Shown: positions 1 through 5,268 of the stretch, in pieces
Numbering within the stretch: the first letter of the stretch is position 1
Layout: every line of letters begins with the position of its first letter
Assembly: GCA_903890265.1 (NCBI GenBank)
Contig: CAITAM010000123.1
Coordinates: 1 to 5,268 of the forward strand
Origin: an uncultured Pseudomonadota bacterium
GTDB lineage: Bacteria; Pseudomonadota; Gammaproteobacteria; Steroidobacterales; Steroidobacteraceae
Length of the DNA stretch: 5,268 nt
Reading direction: 5' to 3'
Position numbers and translations under genes: made by a program
The notes under the pieces: generated by a model
Database searches by the model: none
Told to the model about the DNA's origin: nothing
The model's input: the letters and a program-made list of their open reading frames with translations, nothing else

Positions 1-490
1 CGCGATGCCGACCGCGATGCCGACCGCGATGCCGACCGCCACGGCGGTCGCCGCCCCGCCTGCCGGCGCCGCGCCGACGGCCCCGGGGACGGCGCGGAAC
101 GCCGGCGGCGATGCCTGGCAGCATCTCGTCGCGAGCCTCCACCTCACCGGCGCCGCGCAGCAGCTCGCGGCCAACTGCGCCTTCGTCGGTCGCGAGGGGA
201 ACGTGGTGCGCCTCACGCTCGATCCGAAAGTCGTGTCACTGCGCACGCCCGCGGCGGAGGAGCGGCTGCAGCAGGCGCTCAGCCGGCACTACGGGACTGC
301 CGTGGTGCTGGACCTCAACCACGAGTCGGTGCAGCCGGTCGAAGACACGCCCGCGCGTCGTGCCGCGCAGGAGGCCGAGGAGCGCCTCGTGCGTGCCCGG
401 GCACGGCTTGATGACGATCCCACGGTGCGCGCGCTCAAGGAGCGTTTTGGCGCAAGCGTGCCGCCCGACAGCGTCAAGCCCGTCCGCTAG
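1..490 (+). CDS. dnaX: DNA polymerase III subunit gamma/tau, C-terminal part (5' truncated)
   Basis: The reading frame is open from the window edge (codons start at base 2) to TAG at 488-490, leaving about 162 C-terminal residues. Tau is the clamp-loader subunit that ties the loader to the polymerase core and DnaB helicase; the N-terminal AAA+ ATPase domains and any gamma frameshift site lie outside the window. The visible part begins with an Ala/Pro/Thr-rich flexible linker (about the first 35 residues, including three MPTA repeats). A compact domain follows, starting DAWQHLVASLHLTGAAQQLA and ending near RFGASVPPDSVKPVR, which matches the tau C-terminal domain that in E. coli binds the alpha polymerase subunit. 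The identification rests on this domain plus the following ybaB and recR, the classic dnaX-ybaB-recR order. The ATG codons at 5, 17 and 29 are internal repeat codons, not starts. Confidence 0.9.
   Translation, partial: AMPTAMPTAMPTATAVAAPPAGAAPTAPGTARNAGGDAWQHLVASLHLTGAAQQLAANCAFVGREGNVVRLTLDPKVVSLRTPAAEERLQQALSRHYGTAVVLDLNHESVQPVEDTPARRAAQEAEERLVRARARLDDDPTVRALKERFGASVPPDSVKPVR
5..40 (+). repeat. Tandem 12-bp repeat (3 copies) in the dnaX linker
   Basis: Three consecutive 12-base units read ATGCCGACCGCG, ATGCCGACCGCG and ATGCCGACCGCC, encoding MPTA three times. The four bases before the first unit (CGCG) match the end of another unit, so the array may continue off the left edge. It lies in the low-complexity linker of tau, where in-frame unit gain or loss should be tolerated. 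Confidence 0.85.
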
Positions 491-588
491 GCCGTGGGAA
501 CGACGCGCCCGCGCCGCCCGCCACGCTGCCAACTCGATACGCCAGTTCAAGCCCGATAACCCGTCCGCTGAAGAGGAGCACGTTCGCC

Positions 589-918
589 ATGAAGGGAATA
601 GGCAACATGGGGCAGCTGATGCGCCAGGCGCAGCAGATGCAGGAAAAGATGCAGAAGGCCCAGGCCGAGGTCGGCACCATCGAGGTCGTCGGCGAGGCCG
701 GCGGTGGCCTCGTCAAGGTCACCATGAGTGGCAAGCACGAGGTGCGCCGGGTGGCGATCGATCCGGCAGCCGGCATGGACGACCGCGAGATGATCGAGGA
801 CCTCGTGGCCGCGGCCTGCAACGACGCGGTGGCCAAGGTCGAGGCGGCGGTGTCGCAGAAGATGGCGGGGGTCATGGGTGGGATGAACCTGCCGCCGGGC
901 CTCAAGCTGCCGTTCTGA
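589..918 (+). CDS. ybaB: YbaB/EbfC family nucleoid-associated protein
   Basis: A 109-residue protein, the usual size for the family. YbaB/EbfC is a small dimeric DNA-binding protein that coats the nucleoid and is encoded between dnaX and recR in many bacteria. Family marks are the N-terminal helix MGQLMRQAQQMQEKMQKAQ (residues 7-25), the central beta region with GEAGGGLVKVTMSGKHEVRRV (36-55), the acidic DDREMIEDLVAAACNDAV segment (64-81) and a Met/Gly/Pro-rich tail ending PPGLKLPF. The ATG at 589 is chosen because AGAGGAG at 572-578 lies 10 bases upstream and homologues begin MKG; the internal ATG at 607 would cut into the first helix. The 98-base gap after dnaX holds only this ribosome binding site; I see no convincing promoter or terminator there. 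Confidence 0.95.
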   Translation: MKGIGNMGQLMRQAQQMQEKMQKAQAEVGTIEVVGEAGGGLVKVTMSGKHEVRRVAIDPAAGMDDREMIEDLVAAACNDAVAKVEAAVSQKMAGVMGGMNLPPGLKLPF

Positions 919-925
919 CCGCGCC

Positions 926-1525
926 GTGCGTTATTCCCCGGCCCTTGCGCGCTTGATCGAGGCATTCCGGCGGCTGCCGGGGGTGGGACCTAAGTCCGCG
1001 CAGCGCATGGCCTTCCACGTGCTCGAGCGCGACCGGGAGGGCGGTACCGAACTTGGCGCGGCCCTGGTGGCGGCCGTGGCCGGTGTGGGCCACTGCGGCC
1101 GCTGCCGCATGCTGACCGACGGGCCGCTGTGCCCCATCTGCGCCAACCCGACGCGCGACAATTCCATCGTCTGCGTCGTCGAGTCGCCGGCCGACGTCAT
1201 CGCCGTCGAGCAGTCCGGCAGCTTTCGTGGCCGCTACTTCGTGCTGATGGGCCACCTGTCGCCGCTGGATGGCGTCGGGCCGAAGGAACTCGGCGTCGAC
1301 ATCCTGGAAAGCGTGCTCGCCGCAGGCGACGTAGCGGAGCTCATCCTGGCTACGAACCCGACCGTCGAGGGCGACGCGACGGCGCATTTTCTCGCCGACC
1401 TCGCGCGTCGCCACGGCATCAGTGCGAGCCGCATCGCGCACGGCGTCCCGGTCGGCGGTGAACTCGAATACGTCGACGGCGGCACGCTCGCGCACGCCCT
1501 TACCGGCCGGCACCGCCTCGAGTGA
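926..1525 (+). CDS. recR: Recombination mediator protein RecR
   Basis: A 199-residue protein, against about 200 for E. coli RecR. RecR acts with RecO (and RecF) to load RecA onto SSB-coated single-stranded DNA at gaps. Domains appear in the expected order: helix-hairpin-helix LPGVGPKSAQRMAFHVL (residues 17-33); a four-cysteine zinc finger with C57, C60, C69 and C72; a Toprim domain from about residue 80 with VVESPADVIAVEQSG and the YFVLMGHLSPLDGVGP segment; then ATNPTVEGDATAHFL and the C-terminal GVPVGGELEYVDGGTL. The start is GTG at 926, because homologues have about ten residues before IEAFRRLPG and no ATG fits. No clear Shine-Dalgarno precedes it, and only 7 bases separate it from the ybaB stop, which suggests translational coupling. 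No key residue appears to be missing. Confidence 0.97.
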   Translation: MRYSPALARLIEAFRRLPGVGPKSAQRMAFHVLERDREGGTELGAALVAAVAGVGHCGRCRMLTDGPLCPICANPTRDNSIVCVVESPADVIAVEQSGSFRGRYFVLMGHLSPLDGVGPKELGVDILESVLAAGDVAELILATNPTVEGDATAHFLADLARRHGISASRIAHGVPVGGELEYVDGGTLAHALTGRHRLE

Positions 1526-1555
1526 GGCATGACTTTCATGGAATCGGCTCTTTGC

Positions 1556-1560
1556 AGGGA
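1556..1560 (+). promoter_or_regulatory. Ribosome binding site deciding the acetyltransferase start
   Basis: AGGGA lies 6 bases before ATG 1567. The same frame is open back to a GTG at 1522 that overlaps the recR stop (GTGA). However, the extra 15 residues that start would add look unlike a GNAT N-terminus, so the ATG with this site is preferred. Confidence 0.6.
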
Positions 1561-1566
1561 AAAGAC

Positions 1567-2022
1567 ATGACGACATCCAACGTTGAGATCCGCAAGCTGT
1601 CCGCCGCCGACCACGACGCGTGGCTGCCGCTGTGGCGCGGTTACCAGGCCTTCTACAAGGTCGATATCGCCCCCAGCGTCTCAACCCTGACCTTCGGGCG
1701 ACTGACCGGTGGCACGGAGCCCATGGGCGGTGCGCTCGCCTGGTCGAACGGCGAGGCGGTTGGCCTCGTGCACCACATCGAGCACCGCTCGTGCTGGACC
1801 GCGGCGAATTACGTCTACCTCCAGGATCTGTACGTGGCCGAGACCGTGCGCGGCAGCGGCATTGGCCGGCGCCTGATCGAATACGTCTACGCCATGGCGG
1901 CGACGCACGGGCTGAACCGCGTCCATTGGCTGACGCACGAGAGCAATGTCGAGGCGATGAAGCTGTACGACCGGATCGCCGACAAGTCGGGCTTCGTGCA
2001 GTACCGCAAGCTCATGGGCTGA
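1567..2022 (+). CDS. GNAT family N-acetyltransferase, substrate unknown
   Basis: A 151-residue single-domain protein of the GCN5-related acetyltransferase fold, which transfers acetyl from acetyl-CoA to an amine. After the first strand (VEIRKLSAADHDAWLPLW) comes GYQAFYKVDI (residues 25-34), a pattern I associate with Hpa2-like GNATs. Motif A follows: YLQDLYVAETVRGSGIGRRLIEYV (84-107), with the acetyl-CoA pyrophosphate loop R-G-S-G-I-G at 95-100. Motif B is ESNVEAMKLYDRIADKSGFVQYRK (125-148), with Y134 in the place of the usual general-acid tyrosine. The gene lies 41 bases after recR and 31 before the RraA homologue, all on one strand, so it may ride on the same transcript. That neighbourhood does not identify its substrate; a small polyamine-like amine or a protein N-terminus or lysine are both open. 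Confidence 0.88.
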   Translation: MTTSNVEIRKLSAADHDAWLPLWRGYQAFYKVDIAPSVSTLTFGRLTGGTEPMGGALAWSNGEAVGLVHHIEHRSCWTAANYVYLQDLYVAETVRGSGIGRRLIEYVYAMAATHGLNRVHWLTHESNVEAMKLYDRIADKSGFVQYRKLMG

Positions 2023-2053
2023 CGGATACCGATTCCCACTGCCGGAGCGTGCC

Positions 2054-2536
2054 ATGCACCCGACGCCGCCTGCGACAGCCGACCTGATGGACGCCGACGA
2101 CGCGCTGGCATCCTGCTCGATCCAGTTCCGCCACTTCGGCCGGCGGGCCCGCTTCGCTGGACGCATCGAGACGGTGCGCTGCCGGCACGACAACGCGCTC
2201 ATCCGGACGGTGCTTGGTGAATCGCGGCCGGGCTCGGTGCTGGTCGTGGACGGCGGCGGTTCCCTCGAGAGCGCGCTGGTCGGCGACCGGCTCGCGGCGC
2301 TCGCGGTGGCAAACGGCTGGGCCGGCCTCGTCGTCCACGGCGCCATCCGTGACAGCGTCGCGATCGACGGACTTGAGATCGGGGTCAGGGCGCTCGGCAC
2401 GAATCCGCGCCGCAGTGGCAAGGCGGGTCATGGCGAGCGAGGCGTCGAGGTCGAGTTTGGCGGTGTGCGGTTCGTGCCCGGCCACTACCTCTATGGCGAC
2501 GAGGACGGCCTCGTCGTCAGTCCCGTCGCGCGGTGA
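2054..2536 (+). CDS. rraA: RraA family protein / putative 4-hydroxy-4-methyl-2-oxoglutarate aldolase
   Basis: A 160-residue protein, about the length of E. coli RraA (161). The body aligns from memory along its length: FRHFGRRARFAGRIETVRC, then PGSVLVVDGGGSLESALVGD, then GWAGLVVHGAIRD, then GVEVEFGGVRFVPGHYLYGDEDGLVV. E. coli RraA binds RNase E and inhibits it; related proteins are divalent-metal HMG aldolases and oxaloacetate decarboxylases. This protein has D78, exactly 20 residues, then R99-D100, the D-x20-R-D motif of the active aldolases, which E. coli RraA lacks. Aldolase/decarboxylase activity is therefore plausible and RNase E inhibition is unproven. GGAG at 2044-2047 lies 6 bases before ATG 2054 and supports that start. 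It runs convergently into rsgA, 16 bases away. Confidence 0.9.
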   Translation: MHPTPPATADLMDADDALASCSIQFRHFGRRARFAGRIETVRCRHDNALIRTVLGESRPGSVLVVDGGGSLESALVGDRLAALAVANGWAGLVVHGAIRDSVAIDGLEIGVRALGTNPRRSGKAGHGERGVEVEFGGVRFVPGHYLYGDEDGLVVSPVAR

Positions 2537-2551
2537 ATGTGCCGCGCGACG
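2524..2551. terminator. Perfect 10-bp inverted repeat between convergent rraA and rsgA
   Basis: CGTCGCGCGG at 2524-2533 is the exact reverse complement of CCGCGCGACG at 2542-2551, with an 8-base loop (2534-2541). The left arm covers the last rraA codons and the loop holds its TGA; the right arm ends just outside the rsgA stop. The very GC-rich stem would form on transcripts from either direction. There is no T-tract on either side, so it is not a canonical intrinsic terminator. It could act as a bidirectional terminator aid, a block to read-through, or a 3'-end-protecting hairpin. Confidence 0.45.
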
Positions 2552-2552
2552 C

Positions 2553-3524
2553 TCAGCGGCGGCGCGGCGCCTTGGCGGCCTTCGACGAGCGCGAGGGATC
2601 GTCGAAGCGGTCGACCAGCGCCAGCAGGCGCAGGTACGAGGCGTAGCGTCGGCCGCTCAGCCGCAGCGGCTCCGACTCGGCCGCCACCCGGACCCGGCAG
2701 CTCGGTTCGCTGCGGTGCAGGCAGTCGGCGAAGCGACATGCCGGCGCGAGCGCCGTAATTTCGCGAAAGCCCTCGCCGATCTGGCGCGCCAGCGGCAGGG
2801 GCGGCGCGTAGTCGCGCACGCCCGGCGAATCGACCAGCGCGCCGCCGCCCGAGAGCGCATGCAGGGCCGCGGTCGTCGTCGTGTGCCGGCCCTCCTCGGT
2901 GGCCGCCGAGATCTCCTGGGTCAGTGCGCGCGCCTCGGGCACGAGCGCGTTCAGCAGGCTCGATTTCCCGGTGCCCGACTGGCCCACGAGCACGCTGACC
3001 GATTGGCTGAGCTCCCGTCGGAGCGAGTCAATCCCGGGCGCGTGGCGGGTCGAGCAGTGCACGACCGGATAGTCCAGCCGCCGGTAGACCTCGAGTTCCT
3101 GCTCGGCCGCGATGAGTGCGTCGCCGCGGATGTCGCTCTTGTTCAGGGCAACGACCGCCTTGATTCCGGTCCATTCCGCGCCGGCGAGGTAGCGGTCAAC
3201 GACGTCCCAGTCCGGCCGGGGCTCGGGTGCGATGACGACGATGAGCTGATCGAGGTTGGCGACCACCGGCTCGCCCTGACCACGGCCGTTCAGCCGTTCG
3301 AGCAGGCGCCGGCGTGGCAGCAGTTCGTAGACGGTGCCCTGCGAGTCACCCTCCGTCGCGTAGCCAAAGCGCACCTCGTCGCCGCAGACCACGCGCAGCT
3401 GGCGCCCGTGCAGCCGACAGGCATGGCGGACGCCCGCCGTGTCCTCGACGTCCAGCTGCCGCCCGTGGCTGGCGACGACGCGGCCCGTGCGGCGCCCGTC
3501 GGCCGGGGACGGGCTCTCGCTCAA
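2553..3524 (-). CDS. rsgA: Small ribosomal subunit biogenesis GTPase RsgA
   Basis: A 323-residue circularly permuted GTPase that checks late 30S subunit maturation and releases after 30S-stimulated GTP hydrolysis. An N-terminal OB fold (about residues 12-70, GRVVASHGRQLDVED onward) precedes NLDQLIVVIAPEPRPDWDVVDRYL. The G motifs then occur in the permuted order: G4 NKSD at 128-131, G1 P-loop GQSGTGKS at 181-188, G2 threonines in GRHTTTT at 212-218, and G3 DSPG at 232-235. The C-terminal zinc site is C263, C268, H270 and C276 (CRFADCLHRSEPSC), and the tail is basic. The only start that keeps the OB fold is TTG at 3524-3522. It overlaps the TGA of the upstream protease gene in TTGA and has no strong Shine-Dalgarno, so translation is probably coupled. 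E. coli RsgA has a longer N-terminal extension, absent here. Confidence 0.95.
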   Translation of the reverse strand: MSESPSPADGRRTGRVVASHGRQLDVEDTAGVRHACRLHGRQLRVVCGDEVRFGYATEGDSQGTVYELLPRRRLLERLNGRGQGEPVVANLDQLIVVIAPEPRPDWDVVDRYLAGAEWTGIKAVVALNKSDIRGDALIAAEQELEVYRRLDYPVVHCSTRHAPGIDSLRRELSQSVSVLVGQSGTGKSSLLNALVPEARALTQEISAATEEGRHTTTTAALHALSGGGALVDSPGVRDYAPPLPLARQIGEGFREITALAPACRFADCLHRSEPSCRVRVAAESEPLRLSGRRYASYLRLLALVDRFDDPSRSSKAAKAPRRR

Positions 3525-4768
3525 GCGCGGCTCAGGCGGTCAAGGGCCGCGAGGCGCGCGAGGGCCGGCGGGTGGGAGTCGTTCCACGCGGAATACACGG
3601 GATCCGGTGTCAGCGTCGAGGCGTTGTCGCGGTAGAGCTTGACGAGCGCGGCGGCGAGATCGGCGGCACTCGCGTGTTCCGCGGCATAGCGGTCGGCCGC
3701 GAACTCGTCGCGCCTCGACCACCACGCCGACAGCGGCCCGAGGGGAAAGAGGAACACGGGCGTGACGAGCGCGAACAGCGCCAGTGCCGCGTGCATCGAT
3801 GGTGTGCGGATGCCGAGCGCACCGTACAGTTCCGGCTGACCGCTGGCGTAGCCGAGCAGCGCAAAACCAAGCGCTGAGGTGACGAGGCTCATGATCAGCC
3901 GCACGCGGACGTGATTCAGGCGAAAGTGTCCGAGCTCGTGCGCGAGCACCGCCTCGAGCTCGCCGGCCTCGAGACGCGACACGAGGGTGTCGAACAGGAC
4001 GATGCGCTTGTGGCGGCCGATACCGGTGAAATACGCGTTGCCGTGCGTCGAGCGGCGCGAGCCGTCCATGACGTAGAGGCCGTCGGCGGCAAAGCCGCAG
4101 GCGGCGACGAGACGCTCGAGCCGGCTGCGCAGTTCGCCCGGGCCGAGCGGTTCGAAGCGGTTGAAGAGCGGCGCGAGGAAGCGCGGGTAGAGCGCCGTCA
4201 GCGCAATGCCGAACAGGGCCCAGGCCGCCCAGGCATAGGCCCACCAGTACGTGCCGCTGTGCTGCATGAGCCAGAGCACGAGCGCAAGCAGCGGCAGGCC
4301 GAGGGCCGCACCGAGGGCGAGCGAGCGCACGAAGTCGAGGGCGAAGAGGGGCGGGGTCTGGCGGTTGAAACCGAAGCGCGCCTCGATGCCGAAGGTCGAG
4401 TAGATCGAATACGGCAGCGACCAGAGCGTCAGGCCGAGCATCATGGCCGCGAGCACGGCCACGCCGTGCGCCACCGGCGGAAGCCCGAGTGCCGCCACCC
4501 TGGCGTCCAGCCACGCAAAGCCACCCCCGAGCGTCAGGCCGAGCAGGGCCACGGTGTCGGCGACGAGTTCGACCCGGCCGAGGTTGAGCTTGGCGCGCGA
4601 GTACTCGGCAGCGCGGCGGTGCTCCTCGGCGGTGATCGCGGCGCGAAAGGGCTCCGGCGGGCTGCCCGCGCCGCGGCGGAGCGCGCCGAGCTGGCGGCTT
4701 GCCAGCCACAGGCGCACCGCCACCATGAAGGCGAGGGCGACGAGGAAGGCAACGGTGAAATCTGTCAT
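3521..4768 (-). CDS. M48 family (Ste24/CAAX prenyl protease 1-like) membrane zinc metalloprotease
   Basis: A 415-residue inner-membrane protease of the Ste24 type. The first hydrophobic helix is at residues 5-22, further membrane stretches lie near 68-85, 102-120, 147-168 and 175-194, and two more follow the active site (about 291-307 and 326-344). The zinc site is HELGH at 277-281, with the third ligand most likely E355 in RRDEFAADRYA. Typical Ste24 marks include YSIYSTFGIEARFGFNRQTP (120-139), MDGSRRSTHGNAYFTGIG (234-251) and the terminal NDSHPP (396-401). Bacteria have no prenylated CAAX proteins, so the role is probably membrane protein or peptide quality control (inference). ATG 4768 is chosen because the protein then starts MTDFTVAF just before the first helix; an in-frame ATG at 4807 would add 13 polar residues and overlap orn. 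It is the first gene of a pair with rsgA. Confidence 0.92.
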   Translation of the reverse strand: MTDFTVAFLVALAFMVAVRLWLASRQLGALRRGAGSPPEPFRAAITAEEHRRAAEYSRAKLNLGRVELVADTVALLGLTLGGGFAWLDARVAALGLPPVAHGVAVLAAMMLGLTLWSLPYSIYSTFGIEARFGFNRQTPPLFALDFVRSLALGAALGLPLLALVLWLMQHSGTYWWAYAWAAWALFGIALTALYPRFLAPLFNRFEPLGPGELRSRLERLVAACGFAADGLYVMDGSRRSTHGNAYFTGIGRHKRIVLFDTLVSRLEAGELEAVLAHELGHFRLNHVRVRLIMSLVTSALGFALLGYASGQPELYGALGIRTPSMHAALALFALVTPVFLFPLGPLSAWWSRRDEFAADRYAAEHASAADLAAALVKLYRDNASTLTPDPVYSAWNDSHPPALARLAALDRLSRA

Positions 4769-4796
4769 GGTCGGGTCCGGGTTCGGGCTCTGGTAG

Positions 4797-4826
4797 ACTA
4801 TGACCATCGTGCCTACGCGCCGTCAT
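4797..4826 (-). promoter_or_regulatory. Candidate sigma-70-like promoter for the protease-rsgA pair
   Basis: On the minus strand, ATGACG (4826-4821) and CATAGT (4802-4797) are separated by 18 bases; each matches 4 of 6 consensus bases. Transcription would start near 4790, giving a leader of about 20 bases before ATG 4768. It lies inside the first codons of orn. The match is weak and could be chance, but with only 31 bases between the genes any promoter must lie in or near coding sequence. Confidence 0.25.
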
Positions 4827-5268
4827 CCCGACAACCTCGCCTGGATCGACCTCGAGATGACCGGTCTGTCCCCGGACACCGACCGCATCCTCGAGCTCGC
4901 GGTCGTGGTGACTGACAGGGACCTGAACGTGCTGGCCGAGGGGCCGGTGCTCGCCGTGCACCAGGACGAGACGGTCCTCGCCGCCATGGACGACTGGAAC
5001 CAGCGCACCCACGGGGCGTCCGGCCTCATCGACCGCGTGCGGGCGAGTGCCCTGGACGAGGCGGCGGCGGAGCAGGCGATGCTGGCGTTCCTCGACGAGT
5101 GGGTGGCGCCGCGGGCGTCGCCGATGTGCGGTAACTCCATCTGCCAGGACCGGCGCTTTCTCGCCCGCCACATGCCGGCGCTCGAGCGGCATTTCCATTA
5201 CCGCAACCTCGATGTCAGCACGCTGAAGGAGCTGGCGCGGCGCTGGGCTCCGGGCATACTGGCCGGCC
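4800..5268 (+). CDS. orn: Oligoribonuclease (3' truncated by window end)
   Basis: The frame stays open from ATG 4800 to the window end, giving the first 156 residues of a protein usually about 180 long. Orn is a DEDD-family 3'-5' exoribonuclease that degrades di- and very short oligoribonucleotides, including pGpG from c-di-GMP turnover. Visible marks are NLAWIDLEMTGL with catalytic D17 and E19, AEGPVLAVHQ, MDDWNQRTHGASGL, MCGNSICQDRRFL with the second Asp at D117, and FHYRNLDVSTLKELARRW. The last His/Asp catalytic residues lie beyond the window. No strong Shine-Dalgarno precedes ATG 4800; a GTG at 4809 would give a product three residues shorter and is a possible alternative start. It diverges from the M48 protease gene, and divergence from rsgA is common in gammaproteobacteria. 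Confidence 0.95.
   Translation, partial: MTIVPTRRHPDNLAWIDLEMTGLSPDTDRILELAVVVTDRDLNVLAEGPVLAVHQDETVLAAMDDWNQRTHGASGLIDRVRASALDEAAAEQAMLAFLDEWVAPRASPMCGNSICQDRRFLARHMPALERHFHYRNLDVSTLKELARRWAPGILAG

Noticed and set aside
491..588. Promoter or terminator in the dnaX-ybaB gap (GATAAC at 555-560 looks -10-like)
   Set aside because: No matching -35 at proper spacing and no stem with a T-tract; only the ybaB Shine-Dalgarno is supported.
111..956. Long + strand open frame overlapping dnaX, ybaB and the start of recR
   Set aside because: It lies in another frame of three well-identified genes; its product is Arg/Gly/Ser-rich low complexity, typical of shadow frames in GC-rich DNA.
1522..1566. GTG 1522 as the start of the acetyltransferase, overlapping the recR stop
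   Set aside because: The GTGA overlap is attractive, but ATG 1567 has AGGGA at good spacing and the extra residues do not resemble a GNAT N-terminus.
902..1684. 260-codon - strand open frame antisense to recR
   Set aside because: RecR on the + strand carries a complete zinc finger and Toprim domain; this is its antisense shadow.
2214..3635. 473-codon + strand open frame across the rraA end and antisense to rsgA
   Set aside because: Arg/Ala-rich translation with no recognisable domain; it is the complement of rsgA, whose motifs are all intact on the other strand.
3911..4915. 334-codon + strand open frame antisense to the protease
   Set aside because: The charged Glu/Arg-rich sequence looks like the complement of hydrophobic membrane codons; no homology is visible.
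3540..5198. 552-codon - strand open frame spanning orn and the protease gene
   Set aside because: It is antisense to orn and out of frame with the protease, and the translation is His/Arg/Pro-rich with no motif.

Overview
This GC-rich window carries seven bacterial protein genes packed almost edge to edge, with no RNA gene, mobile element or CRISPR array that I can see. The gene set points to a high-GC proteobacterium, most likely gammaproteobacterial (inference). The dnaX tail, YbaB, RecR, RraA, RsgA and Orn all resemble gammaproteobacterial versions. orn and rsgA diverge as they do in Escherichia and Pseudomonas, and the extra M48 protease between them recalls arrangements in GC-rich beta- and gammaproteobacteria. 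I cannot name a genus.

Left block, + strand (1-1525): the 3' end of dnaX (DNA polymerase III tau subunit), then ybaB/ebfC (nucleoid-associated protein) and recR (recombination mediator). This is the conserved dnaX-ybaB-recR replication/repair cluster. recR starts 7 bases after ybaB with a GTG codon and no clear ribosome binding site, so it is probably translated by coupling to ybaB.

Middle block, + strand (1567-2536): a GNAT N-acetyltransferase of unknown substrate, then a RraA/HMG-aldolase family protein, each with its own Shine-Dalgarno sequence. The gaps of 41 and 31 bases are short enough for continuation of the upstream transcript. The RraA homologue keeps the D-x20-R-D metal/catalytic motif that E. 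coli RraA lacks, so it may be an active aldolase or decarboxylase.

Right block, - strand (4768 down to 2553): a Ste24-type M48 membrane zinc metalloprotease followed by rsgA (ribosome assembly GTPase). The protease stop and the rsgA TTG start overlap in TTGA. The two convergent transcription units (rraA going right, rsgA going left) meet at 2537-2552, where a perfect 10-bp inverted repeat could form a hairpin on either transcript.

Right edge, + strand (4800 to the end): orn (oligoribonuclease), divergent from the protease and truncated by the window. Only 31 bases separate the two chosen start codons, so the promoters must overlap coding sequence.

Most genes here are housekeeping: replication, recombination, ribosome maturation and RNA turnover. 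I found no convincing undescribed system. The points worth a second look are the aldolase motif in the RraA homologue, the convergent hairpin, the compressed orn/protease divergent region, and the tandem 12-bp repeat in the tau linker.
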